Source: Streptomyces sp. NBC_01304 (GTDB lineage Bacteria; Actinomycetota; Actinomycetes; Streptomycetales; Streptomycetaceae). From it: 64,000 nucleotides of DNA. Shown one piece after another: positions 35,555-44,082 of the stretch. Under the pieces are notes generated by a model. The model worked only from the letters and a program-made list of their open reading frames with translations. It was not told where the DNA came from and did no database searches. A program made the position numbers and the translations under genes. The stretch spans positions 1,798,001 through 1,862,000 of the forward strand of contig NZ_CP109055.1 in the NCBI RefSeq assembly GCF_035975855.1, written 5' to 3'. How positions within the stretch are numbered: the stretch's first letter is position 1; each line of letters begins with the position of its first letter.

Positions 35555-37744
35555 TCACCCCACCGCATCCACCAACGCCAGCGAGTGCAACCGATCCGCA
35601 GGCCCCGGCCGGGCGTAGTACCAGCCCTGAGCCGTGTCACAGCCCAACTCCCGCAACTGCTCGGCCTGCGCCCCGGTCTCCACCCCCTCCACGGTCACCG
35701 ACAGATCCAGACTGTGCGCGAGGGACACGATCCCCTCGACGATCTTCAGATCGACCGGGTCTGCCGGATAGTGCTGCATGCCCTGCGTGAAGGACCGGTC
35801 CAGTTTCAGCACACTCACCGGCAACCGCCGCAGATTGGCGAGATTCGAATACCCCGTCCCGAAGTCGTCGAGCGCGATCCCCACCCCCATCTCGGCGAGC
35901 CGGCGCAACGGCTTGAGCAGATCGTCATCGGCCCCGATCAGCGCCGACTCGGTCACCTCCAGGCACAGCGCGGTCGGATCGAGCCCGACCCGCTCCAGGG
36001 TCTCCACGGTGTCGGCCACCAGGTGCGGATGGTGCAGCTGGCACGGCGAGAGGTTCACATTGATCCGCAGGGGCGAGTCGGCCCCGTACTGCGACTGCCA
36101 CTCCTGCGCCTGCCGCACCGCCTCACCGAGGACCCACCGCCCGAGCGGCACGATCAGCCCGGTGTGCTCGGCGAGCGGGATGAACCGGTCGGGGCCGATC
36201 AGGCCGTGCTGCGGATGCGACCAGCGCACCAGCGCCTCCGCCCCGCTGACGCTGCCGTCGGCGAGATGCACGAGTGGCTGGTACTCGATGAAGAACTCGC
36301 CCCGGTCGAGCGCGGTGGGCAGTGCCGTGGTGAGGCCGTGCCGGGTGATGGTGCGGGCGTCGACCTCGGGGTCGGCGAGCTCGAAGCGGTTGCCGCCCGC
36401 GGACTTGGCGCGGTACATCGTGATGTCGGCGCTGCGCAGCACCTCCGCCGCCGACTGCTCGCCGGCCGGGCCCTCCACGATGCCGATCGAGCCGCGCACC
36501 GTGAGCTCGCGGCCCTCGATGCGGATCGGGATGGACAGGACGCTGAGGATCCGCCCGGCCAGCTCGTCCACCTCGCGCCGGGTGTCCAGGCCGGTGGTGA
36601 GCGCGACGAACTCGTCGCCGCCGAGCCGTGCGACCATCTCGCCGGGTGCGGTGGCGCAGGCCTGCAGCCGGTCGGCGACCTCCACGAGCAGGCGGTCCCC
36701 GGCGGCGTGGCCGAGGCTGTCGTTGATGGTCTTGAAGCCGTCCAGGTCGAGGTAGCACAGGCCGAACCGCATGCCGTCGCCCGCGGCCAGGGCCTTCTCC
36801 AGGCGCTCGAAGAACAGCGTCCGGTTGGGCAGTCCGGTGAGTGCGTCGTGCGTGGCCTCGTAGCGCAGCCGCAGGTTGAGCAGCCGGCGCTCGGTGGTGT
36901 CCTCCATCAGCGCCAGTTGGTACTGCGGCTCGCCGTCGGCGTCGCGCAGGAGCGAGACGGTCAGGTTGGTCCACAGAACCGTGCCGTCACTGCGGTAGTA
37001 CGGCTTCTCGACGCTGTAGTGCTCGCGCACACCGGTGACCAACTCCTCGTAGAGCCGCCACACATGGGGGGCGTCGTCGGGGTGCGTCCAGTCGCTGACG
37101 TTGCGGCGCATGAGGTGGTTGTCCATGTCGCCGCGGAACATCCGCATCAGCGTGTCGTTGACCTGCAGGATGGTGCCGTCGAGCTTCGCGATGCCGATGC
37201 CGATGGCCGCGCCCTCGAAGATGGCGCGGAACTTGGCCTCGCTGACGTGCAGGGCCTCGGCCACCGTGTGCCGGGCGTTCAGCGCCGCCTGCGAGATGGA
37301 CTCCTGCTCGGCCAGGGTGCGCCGGCGCAACGCCCCGGCGAAGCCCGCCGCGACGGCGTGCTGCAGCCGCGAACTGCGGGCCCTGAGGCCCTCCTTGAGC
37401 CGGGCGGCCGCCGCGTCGTCGCCCACCGCGCCGCGTTCGCCGTCGTGCGTGCCCAGGTCGCCGCAGTACAGCACCAGATAGGACTCGACGACGTCGAGGG
37501 TGGCGCTGAGCGCCTCCGGGTCCGTGCAGTGCAGCTCGACGAGCGCCTGCCCCACCGCCTGCCCCGCGGCCGCGTCGAAGGCCCGCTCCGCGAGGGCGTC
37601 CCGCAGCCGCCTGGCCAGCGGCAGCAGGAGCTCCTCGAACTCGGGGCGGGTCATGGACGTCGCGGTGACGGGGAAGACCGCGCGGCTCCATATGGTGGCG
37701 AACCTGCGCAGTCTTCCCTCTGGGCCGTCCGGCTCCGGGCTCAC
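35555..37744 (-). CDS. rmdA: PAS-GGDEF-EAL cyclic di-GMP enzyme, RmdA-like
   Basis: A 729-residue soluble protein. Residues 1-160 are an uncharacterised helical region. A PAS/PAC domain spans about 165-285, a GGDEF domain about 295-455 with intact GGDEF at 375-379, and an EAL domain about 470-725 with intact EAL at 503-505 plus DDFGTGYS and LKLDRSF. Both active sites look complete, so it may both make and break c-di-GMP, as described for Streptomyces RmdA. The RxxD inhibitory site before GGDEF is absent. GTG 37744 overlaps the stop of the DUF574 methyltransferase gene, showing coupling. The name rests on architecture and gene context. Confidence 0.85.
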   Translation of the reverse strand: MSPEPDGPEGRLRRFATIWSRAVFPVTATSMTRPEFEELLLPLARRLRDALAERAFDAAAGQAVGQALVELHCTDPEALSATLDVVESYLVLYCGDLGTHDGERGAVGDDAAAARLKEGLRARSSRLQHAVAAGFAGALRRRTLAEQESISQAALNARHTVAEALHVSEAKFRAIFEGAAIGIGIAKLDGTILQVNDTLMRMFRGDMDNHLMRRNVSDWTHPDDAPHVWRLYEELVTGVREHYSVEKPYYRSDGTVLWTNLTVSLLRDADGEPQYQLALMEDTTERRLLNLRLRYEATHDALTGLPNRTLFFERLEKALAAGDGMRFGLCYLDLDGFKTINDSLGHAAGDRLLVEVADRLQACATAPGEMVARLGGDEFVALTTGLDTRREVDELAGRILSVLSIPIRIEGRELTVRGSIGIVEGPAGEQSAAEVLRSADITMYRAKSAGGNRFELADPEVDARTITRHGLTTALPTALDRGEFFIEYQPLVHLADGSVSGAEALVRWSHPQHGLIGPDRFIPLAEHTGLIVPLGRWVLGEAVRQAQEWQSQYGADSPLRINVNLSPCQLHHPHLVADTVETLERVGLDPTALCLEVTESALIGADDDLLKPLRRLAEMGVGIALDDFGTGYSNLANLRRLPVSVLKLDRSFTQGMQHYPADPVDLKIVEGIVSLAHSLDLSVTVEGVETGAQAEQLRELGCDTAQGWYYARPGPADRLHSLALVDAVG

Positions 37745-38553
37745 GCTGTGCGCCCCACACCCGCATAGCCGGCGAAGGCGAACGGGTCCTCCTGGTCCGT
37801 GGGCGTCTCGGGCCGCCAGTTCGGCGGAGGAACAAGGCCGGGCTCCACCATCTCGTACCCCTCGAAGAACCGCGCGACCTCGTCGCGCGAGCGCATGACC
37901 AGCGGATTGCGGATGTCCTCGTACACCCCGACGGTGCCCTGGGCCTGCTCGGTGGGCAGCGGGATGCCGTCGAACGAGGCATGGGTGCAGATGAGCAGGC
38001 TGCCGGGCGCGAGCGCGTCCCGCAGCTCGCCGACGGCCCGGTAGGGATCGTCGGCGTCGGTGAGGAAGTGCAGCACCGCGACCAGGAGCAGCGCCACCGG
38101 CCGGTCCAGGTCGAGGAGTTCGCCGACCTGGGGGGCGGCAAGGATCTCGTGGGGCTTCCTCAGGTCGCCGGCCACCACGGCGGCATCGCTCTGTCCCGCG
38201 AGCACGGCCTCGCTGTGCGCCACGGCGACCGGGTCGTGGTCGACGTACACCACGCGGGCGCCGGGATGCGCGGCCTGCGCGACTTCATGAACATTTCCGA
38301 AAGTCGGGATGCCGGAGCCGATGTCCAGGAACTGCGTGACGCCCTGGTCGACGGCGAAGCGGACGGCCCTGCGCATGAAGGCGCGGTTCGTCTGCATGAT
38401 CTTCGGCAGGCCCGGCATGAATTCCATGGCCTTGCGGGCGGCTTCCCGATCCGACTCGAAGTTGTGCGAACCGCCCAGGTAGTAGTCGTAAATTCGGGAC
38501 ACACTGGGCACCGAGATGTCGATGCCGCGAGGGGCCCAGGCGGGGCGCTCCAT
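37741..38553 (-). CDS. SAM-dependent methyltransferase (DUF574 family)
   Basis: A 270-residue putative methyltransferase of the actinobacterial DUF574 (Methyltransf_19) family. Signature stretches are PSVSRIYDYYLGGSHNFESD, TQFLDIGSGIPTFGNVHEVA (SAM motif) and VVYVDHDPVAVAHS. Many such genes occur in Streptomyces; their methyl acceptors are unknown. ATG 38553 with GGAG 7-8 nt upstream was preferred over TTG 38565. Its stop overlaps the RmdA-like start (GTGA), so the two proteins are translated together, which hints at a regulatory link to c-di-GMP turnover. Confidence 0.9.
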   Translation of the reverse strand: MERPAWAPRGIDISVPSVSRIYDYYLGGSHNFESDREAARKAMEFMPGLPKIMQTNRAFMRRAVRFAVDQGVTQFLDIGSGIPTFGNVHEVAQAAHPGARVVYVDHDPVAVAHSEAVLAGQSDAAVVAGDLRKPHEILAAPQVGELLDLDRPVALLLVAVLHFLTDADDPYRAVGELRDALAPGSLLICTHASFDGIPLPTEQAQGTVGVYEDIRNPLVMRSRDEVARFFEGYEMVEPGLVPPPNWRPETPTDQEDPFAFAGYAGVGRTA

Positions 38554-38730
38554 GATTTTCTCCAAGCAAGCCGGTACGAGCAGATTCGAGCACCGGCGAG
38601 CTTAGACGTGCCAGTGTTCGAGCAGAGGCTACTGATCGCTCGCCAACGGGTCGAGCAGAACCGGAAATTGCCCGTCCGTTCTCGGTCACTGCCTTTGGCA
38701 TGTGCACCTGCAGCCGCACGTGCACAGCGA

Positions 38731-38766
38731 TCGGCCCCTCCTCCACGGGGGCGGAAGAGGGGCCGA
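38731..38766 (-). terminator. Terminator after the SCO0930-like gene
   Basis: TCGGCCCCTC (38731-38740) pairs perfectly with GAGGGGCCGA (38757-38766) around a 16-nt loop, 55 bp beyond the lipoprotein stop. Confidence 0.75.
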
Positions 38767-38820
38767 CCAGGTCGGACGCGCCGGGAAACCGTTTCACTCC
38801 TTATGCGCCGTGCTGGAGCC

Positions 38821-39780
38821 CTACTTGGGCGCGCCGACCAGCTTTGCCTGCGGGGACACGGCGTACCAGGTGCCGCCCACGCCTTGGCCGTTGGTGTCTC
38901 CGGGCTTCTTGTCGCCGGAGAAGGTGTAGACCGGCCAGCAGTTGATGCTCTGCTGCTTGATTCCGTCGGGCCGGTTGAAGGTGACGAATCCCTTCTTGAT
39001 GATTCCCTCGGTGTCGTTCTTGTCGACCGGTTCCACGACGGGCCAGTTGTCGAGGCATTCACCGACACACGCGGACTTCATCGGCCAGGCGGAGTCCTTC
39101 TTGAACCGGTAGACGGTCATTCCGTTCTTGTCGACGATGATCTCGCCCAGCTTCGGGTCCTTGCGGGTCGAAAGACCGGCCAGGTCGGCCGCTTCGCCGT
39201 CTCCCGCGTCGCCGGACTGTCCCGGGGCGGCCTTCTTGCCGTCGGGGGCGGCGGCGAACCAAGTGCCGCCCACGCCCTGTCCATTGGCGTCGCCGGGCTT
39301 CTTGTCCTCGGCGTACCGGTACATCGGCCAGCCCGCGATGGTGAGTTGCTTGCTGCCGTCGTCGCGGGTGACCGAGCCGATCAGCGCGGCGTCCACACCG
39401 GGGGCGGCCTTCGCTCCTTCGGCGAGCGCCACGGGCCAGGTCTTCGCGCAGTCGCCGGCGCAGTTCGACTTGGGCGGCTTCGCGGTGTCCTTGTCGAAGC
39501 GGTACAGGGTGAACCCGGCGCTGTCCGTCACGACCTTGCCGAGCTCCTTGCTGTCCCACACCGCCAGCTGCCCCGCGGCCTTCGCCGCGCCGGCCCCCGC
39601 GTCGGATCCGGAGTCGGAGCCGTATCCGTCGCCCGAGCCGTAGCCGTCCTGCGCGGGGGCCGCGTTGCCCACGGACTGACCGTCCGGTGCGTCCGATCCC
39701 TTCTCCTGACCGCACGCCGTCGTCAGCGCCAACAGGGCCGCAGCCGTCACCGCGATCGAAGCGCTCCGCCAGGTGTTCAT
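38821..39780 (-). CDS. SCO0930 family lipoprotein
   Basis: A 319-residue surface lipoprotein. The signal peptide ends in the lipobox LTTAC (Cys at about residue 23). A Gly/Ser/Tyr-rich linker follows to residue 65. Then come two copies of a repeat (COG4315-type) of about 110 residues, each with LGKVVTDSAGFTLYRF or LGEIIVDKNGMTVYRF, a C-x3-C pair in NCAGDCAKTWP or ACVGECLDNWP, and a GVGGTWF/Y end. Function is unknown; paired cysteines and aromatic motifs have suggested redox roles elsewhere. ATG 39780 fits the signal peptide. Confidence 0.9.
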   Translation of the reverse strand: MNTWRSASIAVTAAALLALTTACGQEKGSDAPDGQSVGNAAPAQDGYGSGDGYGSDSGSDAGAGAAKAAGQLAVWDSKELGKVVTDSAGFTLYRFDKDTAKPPKSNCAGDCAKTWPVALAEGAKAAPGVDAALIGSVTRDDGSKQLTIAGWPMYRYAEDKKPGDANGQGVGGTWFAAAPDGKKAAPGQSGDAGDGEAADLAGLSTRKDPKLGEIIVDKNGMTVYRFKKDSAWPMKSACVGECLDNWPVVEPVDKNDTEGIIKKGFVTFNRPDGIKQQSINCWPVYTFSGDKKPGDTNGQGVGGTWYAVSPQAKLVGAPK

Positions 39781-40034
39781 CGTTGTCTCCTGTTGCTCCT
39801 GGGATACGGGTCGTCCGGGTGTTCCGGCGATCCGGTCGGTGTCACGGCGCCGGGACGGGCCGCACATGGCCCTAGGTACGCGAACGGGTACCGGGTGCGT
39901 TCAACGCGTTCCCGAGATTCTTTTCGCGCCCCGCACCGGCGGCCCCTGCGCCGTGGCCCTGCGGGCGCCCTTCCACGGGACCCGATGGACGCCCCCGAGC
40001 TGCGGGTTCCGGCGCCCTGACGCACCCTGGACGC

Positions 40035-40241
40035 ATGGCCTGGCAAGCGCCGATCGTCGTGTTTCCGCCCAAGGCGGGGGAAGGGCGGCGGGTGGCCGTG
40101 CGCGGGGTGCCGCTGGGCACCGCGAACAGCGACCGCGAGCTGGTGGAGTTCCTGCGCCGGGCCGGGCTGAACGAGGCCGACGCGGCCCTCGACGACCCGC
40201 ACCTCGTGGAGTGGCGCGGCGGACCCGCGCATCAGTGGTGA
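40035..40241 (+). CDS. Small conserved protein of unknown function
   Basis: A 68-residue soluble protein beginning MAWQAPIVVFPP and ending WRGGPAHQW. I recognise the pattern (REVVEFLRRAGL-like middle, VEWRGG end) as a short protein common in Streptomyces, but no function is known to me. The central part (SDRELVEFLRRAGLNEADAA) predicts an amphipathic helix. There is no ribosome site of note. The reverse strand offers a longer frame, but codon-position GC bias and conservation favour this one. Confidence 0.65.
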   Translation: MAWQAPIVVFPPKAGEGRRVAVRGVPLGTANSDRELVEFLRRAGLNEADAALDDPHLVEWRGGPAHQW

Positions 40242-40315
40242 CCTGGACAGATCACAGACAGTGGTCCCCCGGCGGACAGGCGCGGTGACCCGGACGGATC
40301 GGCGGTGGGACCGGA

Positions 40316-41638
40316 GTGCAGCAGGTGTCCTGGGCGGCCGGGCCGCTCGACTGGTCGCTGGTCGACGGCGCCGTCCCGGTCGTCCTGAAGATCCTGGGCT
40401 GCGCCTCGCTGGCGTTCCTGGTCATCTCCCGCAGGCGCCGTTGGTGGACGCTCTGGCTGCCGATCGGCGTCGTGGTGACGGCACTCCTGACGATCCTGGT
40501 GAAGGTGATCGTCAACGACTGGTGGAAGCCGTTCCCCGACGATCTGCCGACCGAGATCATGTTCTGGATCGGCATCCTGTTCCTCGGCCTGGTCCTGGCC
40601 GTGCTGCGGATGCCGTTCCTGCGCTGGCGCGGCCGCGCGGGCGCCCTGCTCGCGGGCCTGCTGACCGCGGTGTTCGCGATGAACCAGGCCAACATCTTCT
40701 ACGACAACTATCCGACCGTACGCACCATGCTGGGCCCCCAGAACACCGTGAGCCTGAAGGACGCGACGGGCACCGGCAAGGAGGGCGTCGTCGACGTCCC
40801 CGAGGGCAAGACGCTGTCGGAGGTGTGGAAGGCGCCGGCCGGCATGCCGGGCAAGGGCACCGTCTCCAAGACCGCGATCCCCGGCACCAGGTCGGGCTTC
40901 AAGGCGCAGGACGCGTACGTCTACCTGCCGCCCGCCTACCAGGCGAATCCGCGGCCGCAGCTTCCCGTCCTGGTCCTGATGGCGGGCCAGCCGGGCGCTC
41001 CCGAGAACTGGATCACCTCGGGCCAGCTGCCCGACATCATGGATTCGTTCGCCGCACAGCATCAGGGCCTCGCCCCGGTGGTGGTGGTCGCCGACCAGCT
41101 GGGTACCCCGTTCAAGGACCCGCTGTGCATGGACTCGCGGCTCGGAAAGATCCAGACGTATCTCGCCGAGGACGTGCCGGCCTGGATCACCGGCCATCTG
41201 CAGACGGCCACCGACCGCAAGCAGTGGGCGATCTCGGGCCTGTCCAACGGCGGCACCTGCTCGCTGCAGATGGCGGTCAACGCCCCGCAGCGGTACGGCG
41301 CCTTCCTCGACATCTCCGGCGAGGCCGAGCCGACCAACGGCAGCCTGCAGAACACCGTCAAGCAGACGTTCGGCGGTGACGAGGCGGCGTACCGGAAGGT
41401 CAACCCGCTGGATGTGATGGCCCGCACCAAGTTCCCGGACACCGCGGGCATGTTCGTGGCGGGCACCGACGACAACCCGTACCGGGCACAGGCGCACCAG
41501 GTGTACGAGGCCGCGAAGAAGGCCGGCATGCAGGCCCAGCTCATGGAGCTGCCCGGCAATCACAGCTGGCAGGTGTGGCGCCCCGGCTTCCAGAACAACG
41601 TGCCCTGGCTGGCCCGCACCATGGGCCTGATCCGCTGA
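40316..41638 (+). CDS. Membrane-anchored esterase of the antigen 85-like family
   Basis: A 440-residue protein. The N-terminal 120 residues hold three to four transmembrane helices (VVLKILGCASLAFLVIS, LWLPIGVVVTALLTILV, FWIGILFLGLVLAVL, GALLAGLLTAVFAM). The rest is an extracellular alpha/beta hydrolase with the nucleophile elbow GLSNGGTCSL, oxyanion-region VLVLMAGQPGAPENW and a likely catalytic histidine in GNHSWQVW. This layout matches actinobacterial Ag85/MPT51-like esterases. The substrate may be a cell-envelope lipid or acyl ester. GTG 40316 is the first in-frame start before the first helix. Confidence 0.88.
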   Translation: MQQVSWAAGPLDWSLVDGAVPVVLKILGCASLAFLVISRRRRWWTLWLPIGVVVTALLTILVKVIVNDWWKPFPDDLPTEIMFWIGILFLGLVLAVLRMPFLRWRGRAGALLAGLLTAVFAMNQANIFYDNYPTVRTMLGPQNTVSLKDATGTGKEGVVDVPEGKTLSEVWKAPAGMPGKGTVSKTAIPGTRSGFKAQDAYVYLPPAYQANPRPQLPVLVLMAGQPGAPENWITSGQLPDIMDSFAAQHQGLAPVVVVADQLGTPFKDPLCMDSRLGKIQTYLAEDVPAWITGHLQTATDRKQWAISGLSNGGTCSLQMAVNAPQRYGAFLDISGEAEPTNGSLQNTVKQTFGGDEAAYRKVNPLDVMARTKFPDTAGMFVAGTDDNPYRAQAHQVYEAAKKAGMQAQLMELPGNHSWQVWRPGFQNNVPWLARTMGLIR

Positions 41639-41860
41639 CGCCCTCTCAGAACGCGCGGCCCTGACGGACACCGCCGCACCGACCGCGCTCTCAAACGCCT
41701 TCGCCGCCGGTTCCCCTGTGCGGCGTACCGACGTGCCCCATTCGCACGACAGCGATCGCGGCCGTACGGCGCACTCCCTAGCGTTTCGGGCATCGAGGTG
41801 CATTTCCTGCCGTCAGCGGAAGAGGTCCGCGGCTGCTCCTCGGGGACCCGGAGGAACATC

Positions 41861-42394
41861 ATGCGCGCAATAGCCAGCGCATCCGTGGCCATCGCCACCG
41901 TCGGCGCACTCGCACTCGGCACCGCCGCCGCGACCGCGGCCATGGAGAACGACGACGGCGGCACCTCGGGCGGCAACATCACGTCGTACGGGTTCAGCGT
42001 CACGCCCTCGACGATCGCCGCGGGCGGTCAGGTCACGCTCAAGGTGGACGGCTGCGACTCGTCGGCGACCGCGTCCTCGGGGATCTTCGACACGGTCACC
42101 ATCCCGAAGGGTCAGGCCTCCACGGCCACCGTCGACTGGGACGCCAAGCCCGGCGCGATGTACACGGTGACCTTCGACTGCAAGGGCGAGAAGGGCACGA
42201 CCGACCTCACCATCGCGACCGGCGGCAGCAGCCACACCACCCCGCCGGTGCACCACGGCGTCCGGGCCGGCTTCGGCGGCAGCCTCGGCGACCTCGACCT
42301 CGGGGAGCTCGGCCTCGGCGCCGCGCTCATCGCCGGTGCACTTGGCTCCGCCTACTACTGGGCGCGCCGCCGTCCGGTGGAGGACGACGCCTGA
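41861..42394 (+). CDS. Small cell-surface protein A beside class F sortase
   Basis: A 177-residue exported protein. A signal peptide covers residues 1-27 (ASVAIATVGALALGTAAATA). The mature domain (about 40-120) looks beta-rich with two cysteines (Cys65, Cys107). A motif HHGVRAGFGGS at 131-141 precedes a transmembrane helix (GLGAALIAGALGSAYYW) and a WARRRPVEDDA tail, the layout of a sortase substrate but without LPXTG. Protein B nearby shares the motif. GAGGAACATC directly precedes the ATG. It is convergent with protein B, with a strong terminator between. Confidence 0.82.
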   Translation: MRAIASASVAIATVGALALGTAAATAAMENDDGGTSGGNITSYGFSVTPSTIAAGGQVTLKVDGCDSSATASSGIFDTVTIPKGQASTATVDWDAKPGAMYTVTFDCKGEKGTTDLTIATGGSSHTTPPVHHGVRAGFGGSLGDLDLGELGLGAALIAGALGSAYYWARRRPVEDDA

Positions 42395-42450
42395 CGTCAG
42401 TTCACGACGACGTCCGACGGCGGTTCACGACACCGCCTGACGGCCGTTCA

Positions 42451-42500
42451 CACAGCGTTTCGCCCCGGGATCCGCATCGATCCCGGGGCGAAGTGCTGTG
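42451..42500. terminator. Strong bidirectional terminator
   Basis: A perfect 14-bp stem TTCGCCCCGGGATC (42459-42472) and complement (42479-42492) with loop CGCATC, extended outward by CACAGC (42451-42456) pairing with GCTGTG (42495-42500), between the two convergent surface-protein genes. Confidence 0.92.
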
Positions 42501-42506
42501 GTGGCG

Positions 42507-42989
42507 TCAGGCCTTGGCCTCGCCGCGACGGCGCAGCCAGAAGATCCCGCCGCCGATCACCGCGGCGGCCACCAGCGTGCCGCCGATCGCCATGTCGGTG
42601 GGCGTGGCACCGGTGGCGGAGCTGCCACCGAGACCACCGCGGACACCGCCGTGGATGACGGTGATGCCGGCCGGCTTGGTGATGGTGGATCCGGCGCAGG
42701 TGACGCTCACGTCGTGCGAGCCGACGTACGCGTCGTGGTGAACGGTGACCTGGGCGGTGGCGGCGCCCCCGTTCCAGCTCACCGGGGTGTTGGGGAAGGC
42801 CGACGACGACACGTGGCCGCCCGTCCGGCACTCCGAGGCGCTCACCGTGACGGTGGCGGTGCCGCCACGGGAGACATAGCTCGGGCTGACGCTGATGGTG
42901 CTGGCGTCCCAGGCGCTCGCCGCGGGTGCGGCGAGCCCGATGAATGCACCGGCGGCGACAGTGACCGCCAGGGCCCGTGAGTTACGCAT
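42507..42989 (-). CDS. Small cell-surface protein B beside class F sortase
   Basis: A 160-residue exported protein. The signal peptide ends at about residue 26 (AAPAASA). The mature domain is beta-rich with two cysteines (Cys54, Cys98) and repeated VTVS/TVTV strands, suggesting an immunoglobulin-like fold. HGGVRGGLGGS at 113-123 precedes a transmembrane helix (IGGTLVAAAVIGGGIFWL) and an Arg-rich tail RRRGEAKA. This mirrors protein A. GGAGGTCCAC precedes the ATG at 42989. It is divergent from the sortase gene and may be its substrate. Confidence 0.82.
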   Translation of the reverse strand: MRNSRALAVTVAAGAFIGLAAPAASAWDASTISVSPSYVSRGGTATVTVSASECRTGGHVSSSAFPNTPVSWNGGAATAQVTVHHDAYVGSHDVSVTCAGSTITKPAGITVIHGGVRGGLGGSSATGATPTDMAIGGTLVAAAVIGGGIFWLRRRGEAKA

Positions 42990-43380
42990 GTGGACCTCCG
43001 CGGGAGAACGCCCCGGGGAACGCCCCCGGGCAGGATCGGCGAGTGCGCCTCCCAGACCGACCCTCAGCTGCCTTGTGCAGACCCGCATTTCGGGGCTGGT
43101 CCGTCCTGGTGAGCCGACACGCCGGGACGATCGCGCACAAAGCGGTGTCCGCGCAGGTCACAGACCGTCAGAAATCTTCTGGTGACTGCAACTCGGATGG
43201 CTCACCAGGGAGTACGCACGGAGTCCGCGGGGAGTCCGCGGCGAGTACGCGGACGGTCCCCGGGGAGGTCGCCCGCCACCCGTTCGCCCTCGCTCTGTCG
43301 CCCGCCGGGCGCCACGCGCTTAGCGTGCTGCCATGCGCAACGGACGCGGTTCGCATGCCGCGTTGAGAGGGGAATTACGA
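42990..43380. other. 391-bp divergent regulatory region of protein B and sortase genes
   Basis: No convincing gene is present. It holds four 11-bp-spaced direct repeats at 43211-43254, and TAGCGT at 43321-43326, which may be the sortase -10 box. An in-frame ATG at 43333 lies 6 nt after that box and could be a leaderless alternative start of the sortase. Confidence 0.6.
43211..43254 (+). repeat. Four direct repeats with 11-bp spacing
   Basis: AGTACGCAC, AGTCCGCGG, AGTCCGCGG and AGTACGCGG start at 43211, 43222, 43233 and 43244, exactly one helical turn apart. This pattern suits a factor binding head to tail (SARP or OmpR-like winged helices bind repeats of this spacing). It lies about 70-110 bp upstream of the probable sortase -10 box. 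Confidence 0.5.
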
Positions 43381-44049
43381 ATGCCTTCGTCGCACCCGGA
43401 GCAGGAGGAGGAACCGCAGAAGAAGCGGGCACCTTGGGGTGTCATAGCGCTTGTTCTGCTCACCGGTCTCGCCCTGATCCGCAATGGCTCCGGTGAATTC
43501 GCCGTGGGTCCCCCGCAGCCCGCGTCGGCCGCCGCGGCCGACAGCCGTCTCCTGGACATGGCCCAGCACGGCACGCGGCTCGCCGAGCCGCTGCCGTTCT
43601 CGCTGGCCGAGCGGGTCAAGATCCCGGCGATCCAGGTGGACGCCCCGATCCAGCCCGTGGGCCTGGACGCGGAGGGCTGGGTGGACGCGCCACCGGCCGA
43701 GGCACCGAATCTGGCCGGCTGGTTCACCGGTGCCGTGTCGCCGGGCGAGAAGGGCACGGCCGTCGTGGTCGGCCACGTCGACAACATGCAGGGCCCCGCG
43801 GTCTTTTACGGCCTGGGCGCGCTGAAGAAGGGCAATCGCGTCGAGGTGACGCGCAAGGACGGACGTACCGCCGTATTCGAGATCTACGGCGTCGAGGTGT
43901 TCGAGAAGGCCAATTTCCCCGGCACCAAGGTCTACGGATCCACCGGTGCACCGGAATTGCGGGTCATCACCTGCGGCGGCGGATTCAACAAGAAGGACGG
44001 CTACGACGGGAACGTCGTGGCCTTCGCCCGCCTGATCAGCACACGCTGA
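43381..44049 (+). CDS. Class F sortase
   Basis: A 222-residue membrane-anchored transpeptidase that would cleave a sorting signal and attach proteins to the cell wall. One N-terminal transmembrane helix (GVIALVLLTGLALI, residues 20-33) is followed by the sortase barrel with catalytic His132 (VVVGHVDN), Cys198 (VITCGG) and Arg217 (AFARL). Loop motifs and the short size mark class F, the actinobacterial group. ATG 43381 follows GAGAGGGGAA; ATG 43333 is a leaderless alternative adding 16 residues. Two small surface proteins next to it are the obvious substrate candidates. Confidence 0.9.
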   Translation: MPSSHPEQEEEPQKKRAPWGVIALVLLTGLALIRNGSGEFAVGPPQPASAAAADSRLLDMAQHGTRLAEPLPFSLAERVKIPAIQVDAPIQPVGLDAEGWVDAPPAEAPNLAGWFTGAVSPGEKGTAVVVGHVDNMQGPAVFYGLGALKKGNRVEVTRKDGRTAVFEIYGVEVFEKANFPGTKVYGSTGAPELRVITCGGGFNKKDGYDGNVVAFARLISTR

Positions 44050-44082
44050 CCGGGCGGGCGAAAGCCCCCGTTCAAGGCCGCC

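Noticed and set aside
35585..37768. 727-codon open frame opposite the RmdA-like gene
   Set aside because: Shadow of a conserved GGDEF-EAL gene; composition shows no real protein features.
38701..38726. Second copy of the egt-type GTGCAC pair
   Set aside because: TGTGCAC and GTGCACA occur 18 bp apart, but the octamers are imperfect and spacing differs from the egtA site.
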